Shown in pieces: positions 49,624 to 58,514 of a stretch of 64,000 nucleotides of DNA. The notes beneath the pieces were generated by a model. The model was not told the DNA's origin, did no database searches, and saw only the letters and a program-made list of their open reading frames with translations. Numbering within the stretch: the first letter of the stretch is position 1; the number at the start of each line of letters is the position of its first letter. The position numbers and the translations under genes are program-made. The stretch covers positions 92,370,950 through 92,434,949 of the forward strand of contig BTPG01000006.1 in NCBI GenBank assembly GCA_036245525.1, read 5' to 3'. This DNA is from Semisulcospira habei (Eukaryota > Mollusca > Gastropoda > Semisulcospiridae).

Positions 49624-52055
49624 CCCAAGAAAAAGCTTGATGTTGCCAGCCTTCAGCGTGACGATGTGAAAGCTGCCTTTCAGACAGATTTACAGCGCAG
49701 GCTCAAAGACACAACGGACCCAGTAGACTCCTCCCCTGAAACACTTTGGGAACAACTGAAAACTGCTATTGCAAAATCCTCTGCAGAAGTCTTGGGCTTC
49801 GCCAGAAAGAAGAACAAAGACTGGTTTGACGAAAACGATGTAGAGATCCAGGAACACCTAGCAAAAAAAAGAGCCGCCCATCAGGCCCACCTAGCCCAGC
49901 CTTCCTGCCCTGTGAAGAAGTCTGCCTTCCGCCTCGTCTGCAGCAGTCTCCAGCGCAAGCTCAGAGATCTCCAGAATGAGTGGTGGACCAGACTTGCACA
50001 GAGGACCCAGCTTTGCGCTGACAATGGTGACTACAGGGGCTTCTACGAAGCACTGAAAGCAGTGTATGGCCCCAGGCACCTGGTACAAAGTCCTCTGCGA
50101 AGCGCGAATGGCCAGGCACTCCTCACAGATAATACCTCCATCTTGAACCGCTGGTCGGAATACTTTCACAGCCTCTTCAGCGCTGAGCGCACTGTTCAAG
50201 AAGCAGTTGTCCTACAAATCCCACACCTCCCAGTAAAGGTTGAATTGGACGAACCGCCCACCGCTGAAGAGACCCTCACAGCCATCCACCAGCTCAAGAG
50301 TGGCAAAGCAGCAGGCATTGATGGAATACCGCCAGAGATCTGGAAACATGGAGGCACAGCACTGCACAACAAGCTCCATGACCTCTTTCTCTGCTGCTGG
50401 GAGAAAGGAACACTACCAAAAGATCTCCGTGATGCAGTCGTTATCACCCTGTACAAGAACAAAGGCGAGAAGTCTGACTGTTCCAATTATCGGGGAATTA
50501 CCCTGCTGTCCATTGCTGGGAAAATCCTTGCAAGGCTGCTCCTGAACCGGCTGGTACCTGCCATCGCTGAAGACCAACTCCCAGAGGGCCAGTGTGGCTT
50601 CAGAGCAAACAGGAGCACCACCGATATGGTCTTTGTGCTGAGACAGCTACAGGAGAAGTGCCGCGAGCAGAACAAAGGGCTGTACGTAACATTTGTCGAC
50701 CTAACAAAAGCGTTCGACACTGTGAGCAGGCAAGGCATGTGGCAGATCCTGGAGCGACTTGGCTGTCCCCCAAAGTTCCTCAACATGATTGTCCAGCTAC
50801 ACGAGGACCAGCAAGGCCAGGTCAGACTCAACAATGACCTCTCAGAACCATTCCCTATTCTCAATGGCGTAAAGCAGGGCTGCGTGCTGGCACCGACCCT
50901 CTTCACCATCTTTTTTAGCATGATGTTGAAGCAGGCCACAGTGGACCTCGATGATGACGATGCAGTGTACATCAGGTATCGTCTCGATGGCAGCCTGTTC
51001 AACCTCAGACGACTGCAGGCCCACACGAAAACCCTAGACCAACTGATTCGTGAGCTGCTTTTTGCTGATGATGCTGCCCTCGTTGCACACACAGAGAGAG
51101 CCCTGCAGCGCATCACGTCTTGCTTCGCAGATGCTGCCCAGCTCTTTGGACTCGAGGTCAGTCTGAAAAAGACAGAGGTCCTCCATCAGCCGGCACCCAA
51201 GACAGTGTATCGCCCTCCGCACATCACCATTGGCGAGTCTGAACTAAAGTCAGTGCACCAGTTTACCTACCTTGGCTGCATTATCACGTCGGACGCCAAG
51301 CTGGACAAGGAGCTTGACAGCAGGCTGGCAAAAGCGAACAGCGCTTTCGGGCGACTTTTCAAGCGGGTGTGGCACAATCAACAGCTGAAAACAGGCACCA
51401 AGATCAGCGTGTACAGAGCTGTGGTCCTCACCACCCTGCTGTATGGTTCCGAGTCCTGGGCCCTCTACCGCAGCCAACTACGACTCCTCGAACGCTTCCA
51501 CCAGCGCTGCCTACGTACCATCCTGGGCATTCACTGGAGTGACTATGTCACCAACGTCGAGGTCCTTGAACAGGCTGAAACTGTGAGCATCGAGGCTTTG
51601 CTGCTGCGGACACAGCTCCGCTGGGCGGGGCATGTCTCCAGGATGGAGGATCATCGTCTACCAAAGATCACACTGTTCGGCGAGCTTGCTACTGGACACC
51701 GTGACAGAGGGGCACCAAAGAAGAGATACAAAGACTGTCTCAAGAAGTCACTTAGTGCCTGCCAAATCGACCACCACCAGTGGTCTTCACTTGCTGCGGA
51801 CCGTGACACCTGGCGCTCCACCATTTACAAGGCAGCTGTCTCCTTTGAGGACTCTCACAGAGCTAGCCTTAAGGACAAGCGGCTCAGGAGAAAAAACAGA
51901 GATGCCGCAGCTCAGAACCCTGGCCATACCTTCCCCTGCAGCCACTGCGGTCGAACCTGCCTGTCTCGGATTGGCCTCCGCAGCCACGAACAAGCCTGCA
52001 GACGTCGTGGTCAACTCCTATAAAATCTTCGTTCGCGAAGTCAAGCCAAGGGGAG
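49624..52055 (+). mobile_element. LINE-B2 inserted in the Polinton capsid gene, 12-bp TSD
   Basis: ATTGTCCGATCC is present at 49612-49623 and 52056-52067 and was single in the Polinton gene. The 2,432-bp insertion is 5'-truncated inside ORF2 and ends ...GCGAAGTCAAGCCAAGGGG. It is close to the fragment at 7786-8656. Confidence 0.95.
49666..52023 (+). CDS. LINE-B2 reverse transcriptase with C-terminal zinc finger
   Basis: 785 codons from the first GTG; the frame is in fact open back to the 5' truncation at 49624, so no true start is present. RT blocks: GKAAGIDGIPPEIWKHGG, NYRGITLLSIAGKILARLLL, EGQCGFRANRSTTDMVFVLR, FVDLTKAFDTVSRQGMW, NGVKQGCVLAPTLF, ELLFADDAALVAHT (catalytic FADD). They are followed by HQFTYLGCIITSDAKLD, LLYGSESWALY, CLRTILGIHWSDY and a C2H2-like finger (CSHCGRTCLSRIGLRSHEQA). 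The clean frame and exact TSD indicate a recent insertion. Endonuclease is missing. Confidence 0.92.
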   Translation: MKAAFQTDLQRRLKDTTDPVDSSPETLWEQLKTAIAKSSAEVLGFARKKNKDWFDENDVEIQEHLAKKRAAHQAHLAQPSCPVKKSAFRLVCSSLQRKLRDLQNEWWTRLAQRTQLCADNGDYRGFYEALKAVYGPRHLVQSPLRSANGQALLTDNTSILNRWSEYFHSLFSAERTVQEAVVLQIPHLPVKVELDEPPTAEETLTAIHQLKSGKAAGIDGIPPEIWKHGGTALHNKLHDLFLCCWEKGTLPKDLRDAVVITLYKNKGEKSDCSNYRGITLLSIAGKILARLLLNRLVPAIAEDQLPEGQCGFRANRSTTDMVFVLRQLQEKCREQNKGLYVTFVDLTKAFDTVSRQGMWQILERLGCPPKFLNMIVQLHEDQQGQVRLNNDLSEPFPILNGVKQGCVLAPTLFTIFFSMMLKQATVDLDDDDAVYIRYRLDGSLFNLRRLQAHTKTLDQLIRELLFADDAALVAHTERALQRITSCFADAAQLFGLEVSLKKTEVLHQPAPKTVYRPPHITIGESELKSVHQFTYLGCIITSDAKLDKELDSRLAKANSAFGRLFKRVWHNQQLKTGTKISVYRAVVLTTLLYGSESWALYRSQLRLLERFHQRCLRTILGIHWSDYVTNVEVLEQAETVSIEALLLRTQLRWAGHVSRMEDHRLPKITLFGELATGHRDRGAPKKRYKDCLKKSLSACQIDHHQWSSLAADRDTWRSTIYKAAVSFEDSHRASLKDKRLRRKNRDAAAQNPGHTFPCSHCGRTCLSRIGLRSHEQACRRRGQLL

Positions 52056-52056
52056 A

Positions 52057-53124
52057 TTGTCCGATCCTAACGTCATACAGATGTAGATCTTTGCACGCAA
52101 TGTTTGCAGGTTTATCTCTAATCCTTCCACCTGCAAAATACTTTGTGGTTTCGTCATAGTGTTGATAAGGCAGCATTCCTGAAGCGTACACTTGATTAGG
52201 GCGGCCTTCAATTGTACAGGACAAATGTGTAATCTTAGGATTGTAGAATTTTTCTGAATCCCGTTTGTATGGATCTGCTGGTTTAACAAACAACATAAGA
52301 ATACCTTTAAGTGACCTGGCAGGTGTGTTTAAGTTTACGTTCCACATTGGGTCGCTCTTGTCTTTGGGAATTAAACTATGTCTAATCACCCTGTCATAAT
52401 AAATTGGAAGTCTTGACTGGTACTGATTTTGAATGAGTCTGGCTAGATCAGTGTGTGTGACAATTTCATATTCCAAGGAAATGTTAGAGATCTTGTATGT
52501 TGCATCTGTGGCAGATGATTTTATAACTTTGGAGTAGTCATTGAAAGTTAGTTCAAAGCTCAGACGGTCATTCAGTGCCCCTTGATAATAAGGCAAATGA
52601 GCTGTTAGGATTTCAAACTCAAGTGGAATGTAAAATCTGGTTCCATATGTTTCTGCTATAATAACTTCCTTTGGTACCCCAGTAGTTGTTTTGTCTCCGG
52701 CATTGATTCGAAGTTTACCAACATTATCTGGCTGTATGCCTTGATAAATACGATCTTCTCGTTCTTCTCTTGTGAGCCAAAGGTCTTTGTAACAGTAGAA
52801 CACATCTGAGTCGTCAAGACTAAACACTTCCTGTCCTTCAAGTTTTACTTTAATTGTTCTAACAATTGCTCTGCCAAGATTGTTAACCAGTGTTCTGTTT
52901 ACGTCTGCGTCTGATGATAGTTCAATATTAAATGCTAGGCGTGCAGTGCCAGGAACAATAACGTCACTGGGACCTAGGTTTGGAAACTTGACTGTAAGTG
53001 TTTGGTTCTGGTCTATGGTACTTGGATTGTTTGTGATGACGATTGATTGTCGAATGCCCTTAACACCAAGAGGCTCACGTAGTTTTCTGTATGGGTCTAA
53101 CTTTGATCCGTAAGACTGTGTCAT
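52057..53124 (-). pseudogene. Candidate major capsid protein, interrupted by LINE-B2
   Basis: 356 codons before the insertion. The real start is the ATG at 53124 (CATAATAAAAATGACAC), not the alternative codon upstream. The text is beta-rich throughout with Pro/Asn-rich turns (NNPSTIDQNQTLTVKFPNLG, ARLAFNIEL, RFYIPLEFEILTAHLPYYQG, LKGILMLFVKPADPY), as expected of a double jelly-roll capsid protein. Its place next to the ATPase agrees. A LINE entered after codon 356; the frame runs on into LINE sequence and stops, while the true C-terminal part survives at 49394-49611. Uninterrupted length would be about 428 residues, short for a Polinton major capsid protein, so the identity is an inference from composition and gene order. 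Confidence 0.72.
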
Positions 53125-53164
53125 TTTTATTATGCACAATAAAAAATAATAAATTAATAAAACA
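53125..53164. promoter_or_regulatory. 40-bp divergent start region (capsid / 418-aa membrane protein)
   Basis: Only 40 bp lie between the two ATGs, consisting almost wholly of A and T with overlapping AATAAAAA-type strings on both strands. There is no room for two conventional upstream promoters and leaders. Confidence 0.5.
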
Positions 53165-54421
53165 ATGGCAGCAGGAGGATTTAATCATGAAGATTTTGAA
53201 ATGGATGACACGTATGATTTTGGTAATACAACAGATATGACAGATATGGCAGATATGACTGGTACAAGAAATATTTACAGTTTACGTCACGAACTTTTAG
53301 AAACCAAAGTGAACTCATTTTATGATCATGTTGGTGGCCGCCCAGACAACGTAGACCCTAATCAGTTTGAACTTGATGTCAAGGGTCATTTATATTTAAA
53401 TACTGTTGACAAAGGAAAAGTACTATTGACTAACAAAAAAGACCCTAGTAGGTTTAGGGCTTTAAGTACAATAAAAAATGAAGGTGGTGTTGGTGCCTTG
53501 CGTCAACTTGGTATTGGTGGGTCTCCTGTCACGCCAAGACTGGCTAGTGTGCTTCATGACACGCAAACAAAGTTGCCAACAGGGCAACAAATTGAAATGG
53601 CACCTGTAACAAGCCTACCAGAAATAGCAAACACAGTGATACAAGAAACCTCATTTACTGAAGGACAAATAAATGATGCTATGAAAACAATAGATGATCC
53701 ACCTTTGTCAATGAGAGAGATTATAGGGTTGGATAAATCATTGCAGACGATAAGAGGTGAGATGGTAAACAATGTTGCCAAACTGGGTGAACTTGATAAA
53801 CACATTGAACGTGAAAAAGAGAAACTGGCTACCGCAGACAATGGGAATCTTGACACAGAAATGAAAGAAAGAATCCAACACAGATTAAATGATTTGCAGA
53901 TAGAAAGATCAGGACGATTAGAAGTGATTAGTATTGGGAGGCAAAAACTGAAAACACAAGTTAACAGAATAAGAGAAACTATTCAGAAAATACTTCACGA
54001 AGACACAACTCTGGCTGAGAGACTTAAAACACTTTTCAGAGAGCAGGGTATCACAATTGCTAGTTTAATTACTGCTCTTGGGTTCATTATCAGTACTGTT
54101 GTGTTGGCTGTCTCCGGCAGTGGTGGTGGTGGTTCAACACCGCCAGCCCCGGCACCACCAACCCCGGGCCCCCCGACTCCAACAGACCCAAAAGATTTAC
54201 AGTCATGGGTAAAGAAACAACTGTCTCACATATCAGACTTGCTTAAGAAATTGGCAGTGAAAGCAATAGATGCTTTGCCTGGCATAATTGGCACTGTTGT
54301 CAGTTGGCTGATTAGTACAGCGGCAAAGGCAGTAGGGTTTATGGCAGAACATGTGTGGGTCTTTTTGGTTACAGTAGGAGGGTTGATGGTGGGTTATTTA
54401 ATGAAACAGATAAAGAAGTAA
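53165..54421 (+). CDS. Polinton 418-aa coiled-coil membrane protein
   Basis: An acidic N terminus (FNHEDFEMDDTYDFGN) and a globular region with DPNQFELDVKGHLYLNTVDK. A long coiled coil follows at about residues 185-285 (LGELDKHIEREKEKLATADN...), then TLFREQGITIASLITALGFI with a membrane segment (about 297-320). Next come GGGGS and PPAPAPPTPGPPTP linkers and two more hydrophobic segments (DALPGIIGTVVSWLISTAA and HVWVFLVTVGGLMVGYL). The TLFREQG-to-LPGIIG block strongly resembles anonymous proteins I remember from cnidarian and mollusc genomes; I think the family is Polinton-borne but cannot check. A role in particle membrane or cell entry is possible but unproven. It is divergent from the capsid gene and overlaps the next gene tail to tail by 24 bp. 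Confidence 0.82.
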   Translation: MAAGGFNHEDFEMDDTYDFGNTTDMTDMADMTGTRNIYSLRHELLETKVNSFYDHVGGRPDNVDPNQFELDVKGHLYLNTVDKGKVLLTNKKDPSRFRALSTIKNEGGVGALRQLGIGGSPVTPRLASVLHDTQTKLPTGQQIEMAPVTSLPEIANTVIQETSFTEGQINDAMKTIDDPPLSMREIIGLDKSLQTIRGEMVNNVAKLGELDKHIEREKEKLATADNGNLDTEMKERIQHRLNDLQIERSGRLEVISIGRQKLKTQVNRIRETIQKILHEDTTLAERLKTLFREQGITIASLITALGFIISTVVLAVSGSGGGGSTPPAPAPPTPGPPTPTDPKDLQSWVKKQLSHISDLLKKLAVKAIDALPGIIGTVVSWLISTAAKAVGFMAEHVWVFLVTVGGLMVGYLMKQIKK

Positions 54422-55654
54422 AACCCCTAATCCTGTTAGACCTATTACCAATGCAGTTCTCTCTGACTCATGTGTGTCAGGGGTTGGTGTTGACTGTACT
54501 GGTTGTATGGGTGCCGGTGATGGGGCTGGGGCCGGGGCCGGGGCCGGGGGTGTTACCGTCTGTAATGATTTTAATGACTGTACATGTGTGGTTGTTGCTC
54601 CTAAGTTTACAGATTGATTGAGACCGAGTTTTTGACCAACACCTGCAACAATGATTTCATTATTATAATTTGTTATTGTACCCATTTGGAGTTGAAGGTC
54701 AGATGGTAACATGTATAACCCGATGCCAACTACAAAGTCAACTTTTGATCTGGCATATCTTAAAACGTCTTGGTAGCGCTGTATGCTTGATGGGAGATCA
54801 ACCACTGAATTAATTGAATCTTCAAGATTTGCAAGAAACTGTTTTTGTGCTTCAAATTTGCCACTCCCGTTTAATATATTTGATTTTGTTAGTGATTGTG
54901 CTCCTAGTAAACACCAGACATATGTTCTGATAGACTCATTGACGCGCTCGACTCCTGCTTGAGTAAACCCGTCAGATTTATCTAAAATAAATGTGGTCCA
55001 GGCGTTAGACTGCTTCTGCTCTATTGATCCTATCCAGACTTGTGATTTTGATGAGAATGAAGTGTAACCAGGGTAATAATCTTGAGGGTATTGTCTGTGA
55101 CTCATAGCGTAATACAATGTACCCATACCATTGTGATCATCAAGTTTTTGTGTAAAGTCATACCTGGGGCTGATGTTAAATTCATTACAGATGCGTTCAA
55201 ATGCTTTCATATCCATGGGGTTGTTATACCTGTTGAAACTGGATTCAGTTGGTAATGGTGTATGCAGTTCTGACAGTATACGTCTAAGCTGGTAATAAAC
55301 ATGAAAACGATACACAGACCTAATCAGTTTGTTTGAGTGATTCAAGTGGTCTGTGAATGAAACACCACAGCCTGTAGTTGAGCATAGTATGGCAAAGTTG
55401 AGTTGGTTTTGAAACATCTGTAATGGACTTGAGGACCACTTTCTTGCAGTTGAGTCATCTGTTATTGGAGGGTTTAGGTAATGATCAAATGGATTTGGTA
55501 CTTTAACTTGAAATAGATCTTGTTCAGACACAGCTATATCCAGTTGATTTAGTTGAATTATTTTCTGTTCATAAGTAGGTGCAACATTATATTTGGCATC
55601 CATATTAAATTGAAATGCGTTTGTTGTGGTAATGGTTGGTGATTTAAATTCCAT
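54398..55654 (-). CDS. Polinton 418-aa protein with Ala/Pro stalk and C-terminal membrane anchor
   Basis: Starts on TATAAAAAAGGATGG. The N-terminal 360 residues look globular, with a conserved-looking NQLNFAILCSTTGCGVSFTDHL block near residues 85-108, YQLRRILSELHTPLP, and FVVGIGLYMLPSDLQLQ. A PAPAPAPAPSPAP linker and a final hydrophobic segment (LVIGLTGLGVLLLYLF, last 17 residues) follow. This is the layout of a tail-anchored surface or membrane protein. I recall the TTGCGVS block from other invertebrate Polintons, without a named function. It is divergent from the penton-like gene, with 24 bp between ATGs. Confidence 0.8.
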   Translation of the reverse strand: MEFKSPTITTTNAFQFNMDAKYNVAPTYEQKIIQLNQLDIAVSEQDLFQVKVPNPFDHYLNPPITDDSTARKWSSSPLQMFQNQLNFAILCSTTGCGVSFTDHLNHSNKLIRSVYRFHVYYQLRRILSELHTPLPTESSFNRYNNPMDMKAFERICNEFNISPRYDFTQKLDDHNGMGTLYYAMSHRQYPQDYYPGYTSFSSKSQVWIGSIEQKQSNAWTTFILDKSDGFTQAGVERVNESIRTYVWCLLGAQSLTKSNILNGSGKFEAQKQFLANLEDSINSVVDLPSSIQRYQDVLRYARSKVDFVVGIGLYMLPSDLQLQMGTITNYNNEIIVAGVGQKLGLNQSVNLGATTTHVQSLKSLQTVTPPAPAPAPAPSPAPIQPVQSTPTPDTHESERTALVIGLTGLGVLLLYLFH

Positions 55655-55678
55655 CCTTTTTTATATGAGATAATAAAA
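55655..55678. promoter_or_regulatory. 24-bp divergent start region
   Basis: Between the ATG of the minus-strand 418-aa gene and the ATG of the penton-like gene lie only 24 bp (CCTTTTTTATATGAGATAATAAAA). One strand reads TATAAAAAAGG-ATG, the other GATAATAAAA-ATG. Both starts therefore share one A/T box. Confidence 0.55.
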
Positions 55679-56389
55679 ATGTTTATCACTTTAACAAATC
55701 TTGACACAAGCAAACCAGTGTGGTTAACTAATGGGATTGATAATCGTGATGGTAGCAAGTCTGTAGCTATCCATGAAATGTTCTACACAGTAAAATGGTT
55801 TAATGTAGAAGATGATATATTTAATAAAGTAATTTTTGGTGGTAAGACTGAAGCTTTACCGCCTGGTTATTATGACTTTTGTACTATAGCTGAATGGTTT
55901 CAAAGTAATTTTAAAATTAAAGCAACTTTAAATCCAGCTAACCTACTTGTTACATTAGAATCTCCGACACAAGATTGGTTAAAGATCTCAGATAGATTTG
56001 CATATTTACTTGGATTTTATATTGACGAAGATTGGTGGAGATCAGATGATTTAGATGAAGCTATGTTTGGTATTATAACAATGAAGACAAAAAAACTTAA
56101 AATAACTGGAAAACGTCCTGTCAATTTGTCAGTACACAGAGTACTAAATGTTTATTTGAAAGAACTAAACACATCTGAGAATGTTCACAATGGAAAGCCT
56201 TCAACTTTGTTGAGATGCTTACCTACTGGAACTGCTCCGTATTGTGAAAGTGTAGTTGTTAGATTTCCTAATTTGCAGTTTAAGAAATTAGGTTCTAGTT
56301 TCTTTGAGTCACTGAGTATATCTGTAACTAATCAGGATGACAAACCAGTTCTTATGCATGATTTTAGTGTTGTGTTGGAAATTAAATAA
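55679..56389 (+). CDS. Penton-like minor capsid protein candidate
   Basis: 236 codons starting on AATAAAAATG. Beta-rich with LPPGYYDFCTIAEWFQSNF, LKISDRFAYLLGFYI, a middle RPVNLSVHRVLNVYLKEL, and a C-terminal VVRFPNLQFKKLGSSFFESL followed by SISVTNQDDKPVLMHDFSVV. The length and this series of motifs (L-x-PG-x-Y near the start, LLGF in the middle, a closing strand pair that ends in LEIK) fit the single jelly-roll minor capsid (penton) proteins of Polintons, which occupy capsid vertices. No catalytic residues. It is divergent from the 418-aa gene and followed at 20 bp by the next gene. The fold assignment needs a structure comparison; the call rests on pattern and context. Confidence 0.7.
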   Translation: MFITLTNLDTSKPVWLTNGIDNRDGSKSVAIHEMFYTVKWFNVEDDIFNKVIFGGKTEALPPGYYDFCTIAEWFQSNFKIKATLNPANLLVTLESPTQDWLKISDRFAYLLGFYIDEDWWRSDDLDEAMFGIITMKTKKLKITGKRPVNLSVHRVLNVYLKELNTSENVHNGKPSTLLRCLPTGTAPYCESVVVRFPNLQFKKLGSSFFESLSISVTNQDDKPVLMHDFSVVLEIK

Positions 56390-56409
56390 TTTTATTTTTG
56401 TTTATAAAA

Positions 56410-57288
56410 ATGAGTGGTCTTGGTCCAAAGCCTAGAATCATACCAGTTGCGTGTCCAGTAACAGAGTTGAAAGATTTGGCAGACGTACAGGATTTTGAGA
56501 AGGAAGGAGAAATTGGAGAAATATATGGTTTTGAACTTGATTCAAATGGCATGTACAAGAGGAAAGTAATTGTTGACATGAAAGACGGTGAAAAACAGAT
56601 TCCTAAACTTGGTCAGCTGCGTGATGTTACTGTACCTACTCCACCTGTAAATAATGCGCCTTACAACTTAATACATGTGGGTAGTAAGTGGGTGGTTTCA
56701 CCTGTACCGGCACCACCACCCACAATTGACTGGGACATAAAGATTGAATTTATTAGTCCTTATGTATACACTGATGACGAAGGTGCCTTAGTGTTTAGGA
56801 AGGTTGTTAACTCGGGGCCGCTTATTGTAAGTCTTGTTCCAAGCTTTGCCCCAGACGACAATAGCAGAGAAAAACTGAAAGTTGAAAATTATGAGAGACG
56901 GAGATATCTTCTTACACATAGGAAGGGTAGGTCTGATGCAAAGGTCGTGTTTGCACCAATAAACTTTCCCATCGCAAGAGAAGCGACAATAGTATTTGAA
57001 ATTATCATGAGATCAGTAACTACTGCTAAAGAGGCTCAAATTGCACAAGGAATTAAACTTACATGGAATGAAACAGTAACAGAATCATCAAAGGTCTTTA
57101 TTGCCATTACAAAAAATAATGATGTTATTAATGTTTCGAGCAGTGTTCCAGCTGTCAAGGTGGTGGTCGACAAAACAACTTTTGTTCGTCTAACTTACAT
57201 AAACCTTGAACACATTGATCTTGTTGCATTTTATTATGCCAGCAAATTGTATACTTTTGAAGAGTTGCAAAATGTAATTGCTGATTAA
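56410..57288 (+). CDS. Polinton protein of 292 aa, unknown, Pro-hinge
   Basis: Start MSGLGPKPRIIP at TTTATAAAAATG; four extra codons upstream are open but lie before the motif. The N-terminal domain is acidic (ELKDLADVQDFEKEGEIGEI), a proline hinge PVPAPPPTIDW sits near residue 105, and the C-terminal domain is beta-rich (KIEFISPYVYTDDEGALVFR, ATIVFEIIMRS, FVRLTYINLEHIDLVAFYY). A two-domain beta protein with a hinge next to a penton candidate could be a vertex or fibre-like component. No sequence family recognised, so this is inference from order and composition. Confidence 0.68.
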   Translation: MSGLGPKPRIIPVACPVTELKDLADVQDFEKEGEIGEIYGFELDSNGMYKRKVIVDMKDGEKQIPKLGQLRDVTVPTPPVNNAPYNLIHVGSKWVVSPVPAPPPTIDWDIKIEFISPYVYTDDEGALVFRKVVNSGPLIVSLVPSFAPDDNSREKLKVENYERRRYLLTHRKGRSDAKVVFAPINFPIAREATIVFEIIMRSVTTAKEAQIAQGIKLTWNETVTESSKVFIAITKNNDVINVSSSVPAVKVVVDKTTFVRLTYINLEHIDLVAFYYASKLYTFEELQNVIAD

Positions 57289-57318
57289 ATTTAAAAAAAA
57301 TATTTGTGAATAAAAAAA

Positions 57319-58014
57319 ATGGTAAACTTCTATCCGCAACTACCAACGCTTGATCCGACTGAAACAAATGTGATGACTAAAACAACGCTTGCGCCTGATC
57401 CACAGGTGACAGCTGTGCCAATTGCTTCAGATAAAACATTACAGGCAGATGCATTCAGATTAAATAATATTACAGAAGCTTTGAAATATTTGGAAAGTGA
57501 AGAGGCTAAGTACTCACGGTGCAAAAGGAGGTATAAGTCAGTATTTAATTCTGTTCAAAACACTTCTATGGCTATTGGTGCAGTTTCAGCTTCATGTTCT
57601 GTAGGGGGTATTATTCTGTTCGCCACAGGAATTGGAAGTTTGGCTGGAATAGCAGTTGAGGGTGTTAGCGTTGCTACATGCCTGGCTTGCTTTGGTTTGG
57701 AGGCCTTGAACAAGAGGTTTCACACAAAATTACAGAAACATGAAGCATTGAGTACGCTTGCTGGTGCAAAGCTGAGCAGTATGAAACTTATTATCAGTAA
57801 GGCATTAAACGATAATTTTATTGATGACGAAGAATTTAAGCGGGTCCAGGATGATTTAAATAATTACAAGAAACAAAAATCTGAAATACAGAATAAGATG
57901 CGTAGTCAATCTCCCGTGAATGTTGAAGAACTAAAGGCTAGTTTTTTAGCAGAGGGAAAAAGGATAGGGGTACAGGAAACCACAGAAAAACTACACAATC
58001 TTTTAAACAAATAA
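57319..58014 (+). CDS. Polinton protein of 231 aa with membrane hairpin
   Basis: Starts on GAATAAAAAAAATG. An extended N terminus (FYPQLPTLDPTETN), a helical stretch ending SRCKRRYKSVFNSVQNTSMA, two adjacent hydrophobic segments (about residues 77-98 and 103-127: AVSASCSVGGIILFATG, IAVEGVSVATCLACFGL) and a helical C terminus with LSSMKLIISKALNDNFIDDE. The hairpin followed by a (D/E)-rich FIDDEEFKRVQ segment resembles an anonymous family widespread in invertebrate genomes, which I suspect is Polinton-derived; unverified. It may act on membranes during assembly or entry, but no function is established. Stop TAA overlaps AATAAAAA. Confidence 0.78.
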   Translation: MVNFYPQLPTLDPTETNVMTKTTLAPDPQVTAVPIASDKTLQADAFRLNNITEALKYLESEEAKYSRCKRRYKSVFNSVQNTSMAIGAVSASCSVGGIILFATGIGSLAGIAVEGVSVATCLACFGLEALNKRFHTKLQKHEALSTLAGAKLSSMKLIISKALNDNFIDDEEFKRVQDDLNNYKKQKSEIQNKMRSQSPVNVEELKASFLAEGKRIGVQETTEKLHNLLNK

Positions 58015-58040
58015 AAATCAGATTTGGTAATCGTTTAATA

Positions 58041-58133
58041 ATGTCATACACTTCACAGAAAAATGCCATGCCACTTACACCACTTGTGCCTGATTATTTA
58101 ACCCCATCTGCACCACCACCAGAGTATTACTGA
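58041..58133 (+). CDS. Possible 30-aa protein ending in a PPxY-type motif
   Basis: A short frame 26 bp after the previous stop, with ATG in TTTAATAATG, encoding MSYTSQKNAMPLTPLVPDYL and ending APPPEYY. PPEY fits the PPxY late-domain pattern that recruits NEDD4-type ubiquitin ligases, found in capsid-associated proteins of several viruses. It has no length support of its own; start context and motif are the only evidence. Confidence 0.4.
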   Translation: MSYTSQKNAMPLTPLVPDYLTPSAPPPEYY

Positions 58134-58514
58134 GAAAAAAAAAGTTTTTTTATTGTCCTTGTATCTTGATAAATCTGTCTCAGTGTCTTGGGACTTGAGT
58201 CAAGTTGTTGTAAGAACTTAGGGTAAGTACTTGTAAGAACTTAGGGTAAGTACTTGTAAGAACTTAGGGTAAGTAATTAATAACAGTAAATAAAATAAAA
58301 GTTAGTTGCAACTTGTTAATAAGTATTAAGTTTCACTTGGCATCACTTGATCAGGTTAATGATTAGGTGTTGACAGAGACAATAGTTATACACCCCCACC
58401 CCCCTCCAAAAAAAAAGCAAACAAACACAAAACGCAAATGCGTGCACTGAAGTATGTGATTTAAATTTGGACCTACCCATCAGTAAGCAAAGGTTCTCGT
58501 GCCGATGTCGGTCG
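58134..58514. other. Non-coding spacer before the right TIR
   Basis: No frame of note. Three tandem 23-bp copies of TTGTAAGAACTTAGGGTAAG... occupy 58208-58276. The rest is AT-rich with poly-A and poly-C tracts near 58394-58415. Confidence 0.6.
58208..58276. repeat. Three 23-bp tandem repeats near the right TIR
   Basis: The unit TTGTAAGAACTTAGGGTAAG plus TAC/TAA, three consecutive copies with almost no variation. It lies between the last gene and the TIR, where iteron-like or regulatory repeats could act. Confidence 0.85.
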
